From Desulfobulbus sp. (GTDB lineage: Bacteria > Desulfobacterota > Desulfobulbia > Desulfobulbales > Desulfobulbaceae), in contig JAGODN010000113.1 of NCBI GenBank assembly GCA_017998195.1, positions 1 through 7,800 of the forward strand: a stretch of DNA of 7,800 bases, read 5' to 3'. Under the pieces are notes generated by a model, which saw only the letters and a list, made by a program, of their open reading frames with translations, was not told the DNA's origin and did no database searches. Within the stretch, counting starts at the first letter, position 1. Every line of letters starts with the position of its first letter. Shown one piece after another: positions 7,458-7,800 of the stretch. The translations under genes and the position numbers were made by a program.

Positions 7458-7800
7458 ATGCACCAGGACACCCCGACTCCCCAGGCCGCGATCGAGCGGT
7501 CGGCCCTGTTCGTGGCCACCCTCACCTCGTTCATGGGGCCGTTCATGATCTCGGCGGTGAACGTCGCCCTGCCCTCCATCCAGCAGGACCTGGGGTTGGA
7601 CGCGGTCCAGCTGAGCTGGGTGGCCACCGCCTACCTGGTGGCCGTGGCCGTGGGGCTGATCCCGTCGGGTCGGATCGCCGACATCCACGGCCGCAAGCGG
7701 GTGTTCACCACCGGCCTCGTGGTCTACACCCTGAGCGCCATTGCCGCGGCCTTCGTCACCACCGGTTTCGCCCTGATCGCCCTGCGCTCGGTGCAGGGGT
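7458..7800 (+). CDS. MFS drug-type transporter, DHA2 (EmrB/QacA) family, 5' part
   Basis: The frame is open from ATG 7458 to the window end (114 codons plus one base), so the 3' part is missing. It looks like the N-terminus of a major facilitator superfamily proton-driven exporter in the inner membrane. TM1 spans about residues 16-38 and runs into N-V-A-L-P-S-I-Q-Q-D-L (35-45), the motif typical of DHA2 proteins. TM2 is about 50-70. The loop 2-3 motif A reads G71-R-I-A-D75-x-x-G-R-K-R81. TM3 is about 85-101, and L-R-S-V-Q-G (109-114) opens TM4. The short polar N-terminus has no signal peptide. Substrate cannot be told. The start is supported by the position of TM1 rather than by a ribosome site, which is poor. 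It may be the last or a later gene of the upstream cluster. Confidence 0.88.
   Translation, partial: MHQDTPTPQAAIERSALFVATLTSFMGPFMISAVNVALPSIQQDLGLDAVQLSWVATAYLVAVAVGLIPSGRIADIHGRKRVFTTGLVVYTLSAIAAAFVTTGFALIALRSVQG

Noticed and set aside
6399..7688. Minus-strand open frame (429 codons) over glk and the MFS gene
   Set aside because: It is an antisense shadow rich in Gly, Gln and His, with no ribosome site or domain.

Overview
This is a GC-rich bacterial chromosomal window of housekeeping genes, with gene order and protein sequences that look proteobacterial in the broad sense. The rpsA / IHF-type pair and the style of the S1, GuaB and GuaA proteins suggest Desulfobacterota (former Deltaproteobacteria, perhaps near Desulfobulbales). 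That placement is an impression, not a computed result. There is no sign of phage, plasmid, transposase gene, CRISPR, tRNA or rRNA.

Layout: (1) 1-909 is the 3' part of rpsA (ribosomal protein S1, last three S1 domains). It is followed by a 13-bp hairpin terminator or attenuator and then an IHF/HU-type DNA-binding protein gene (1054-1341), which has its own strong terminator. (2) 1409-2026, on the minus strand and convergent with the previous gene, is a YciO-type YrdC-domain protein. (3) 2027-2535 is a 509-bp divergent intergenic region. It is full of GC-rich hairpins: a terminator-like hairpin with no obvious upstream gene, a REPIN-like inverted repeat, and several more stems leading to the guaB ribosome binding site. 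(4) 2536-7421 is a compact plus-strand cluster: guaB (IMP dehydrogenase), guaA (GMP synthase), a NYN-nuclease/cold-shock-domain fusion whose likely ATG overlaps the guaA stop as ATGA, and glk-like glucokinase. (5) 7458-7800 is the 5' end of a DHA2-type MFS transporter, preceded by a C9 homopolymer.

How the genes work together: GuaB and GuaA are consecutive steps from IMP to GMP. The NYN-CSD protein is predicted to act on RNA and is translationally coupled to guaA. Glucokinase phosphorylates glucose with ATP. The functional link of these last two genes to GMP synthesis is unknown, and they may simply share a transcript. The least ordinary items are the NYN-CSD fusion, the structured non-coding region upstream of guaB, and the homopolymer tracts near the right end. 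I did not see a clear new multi-gene system.
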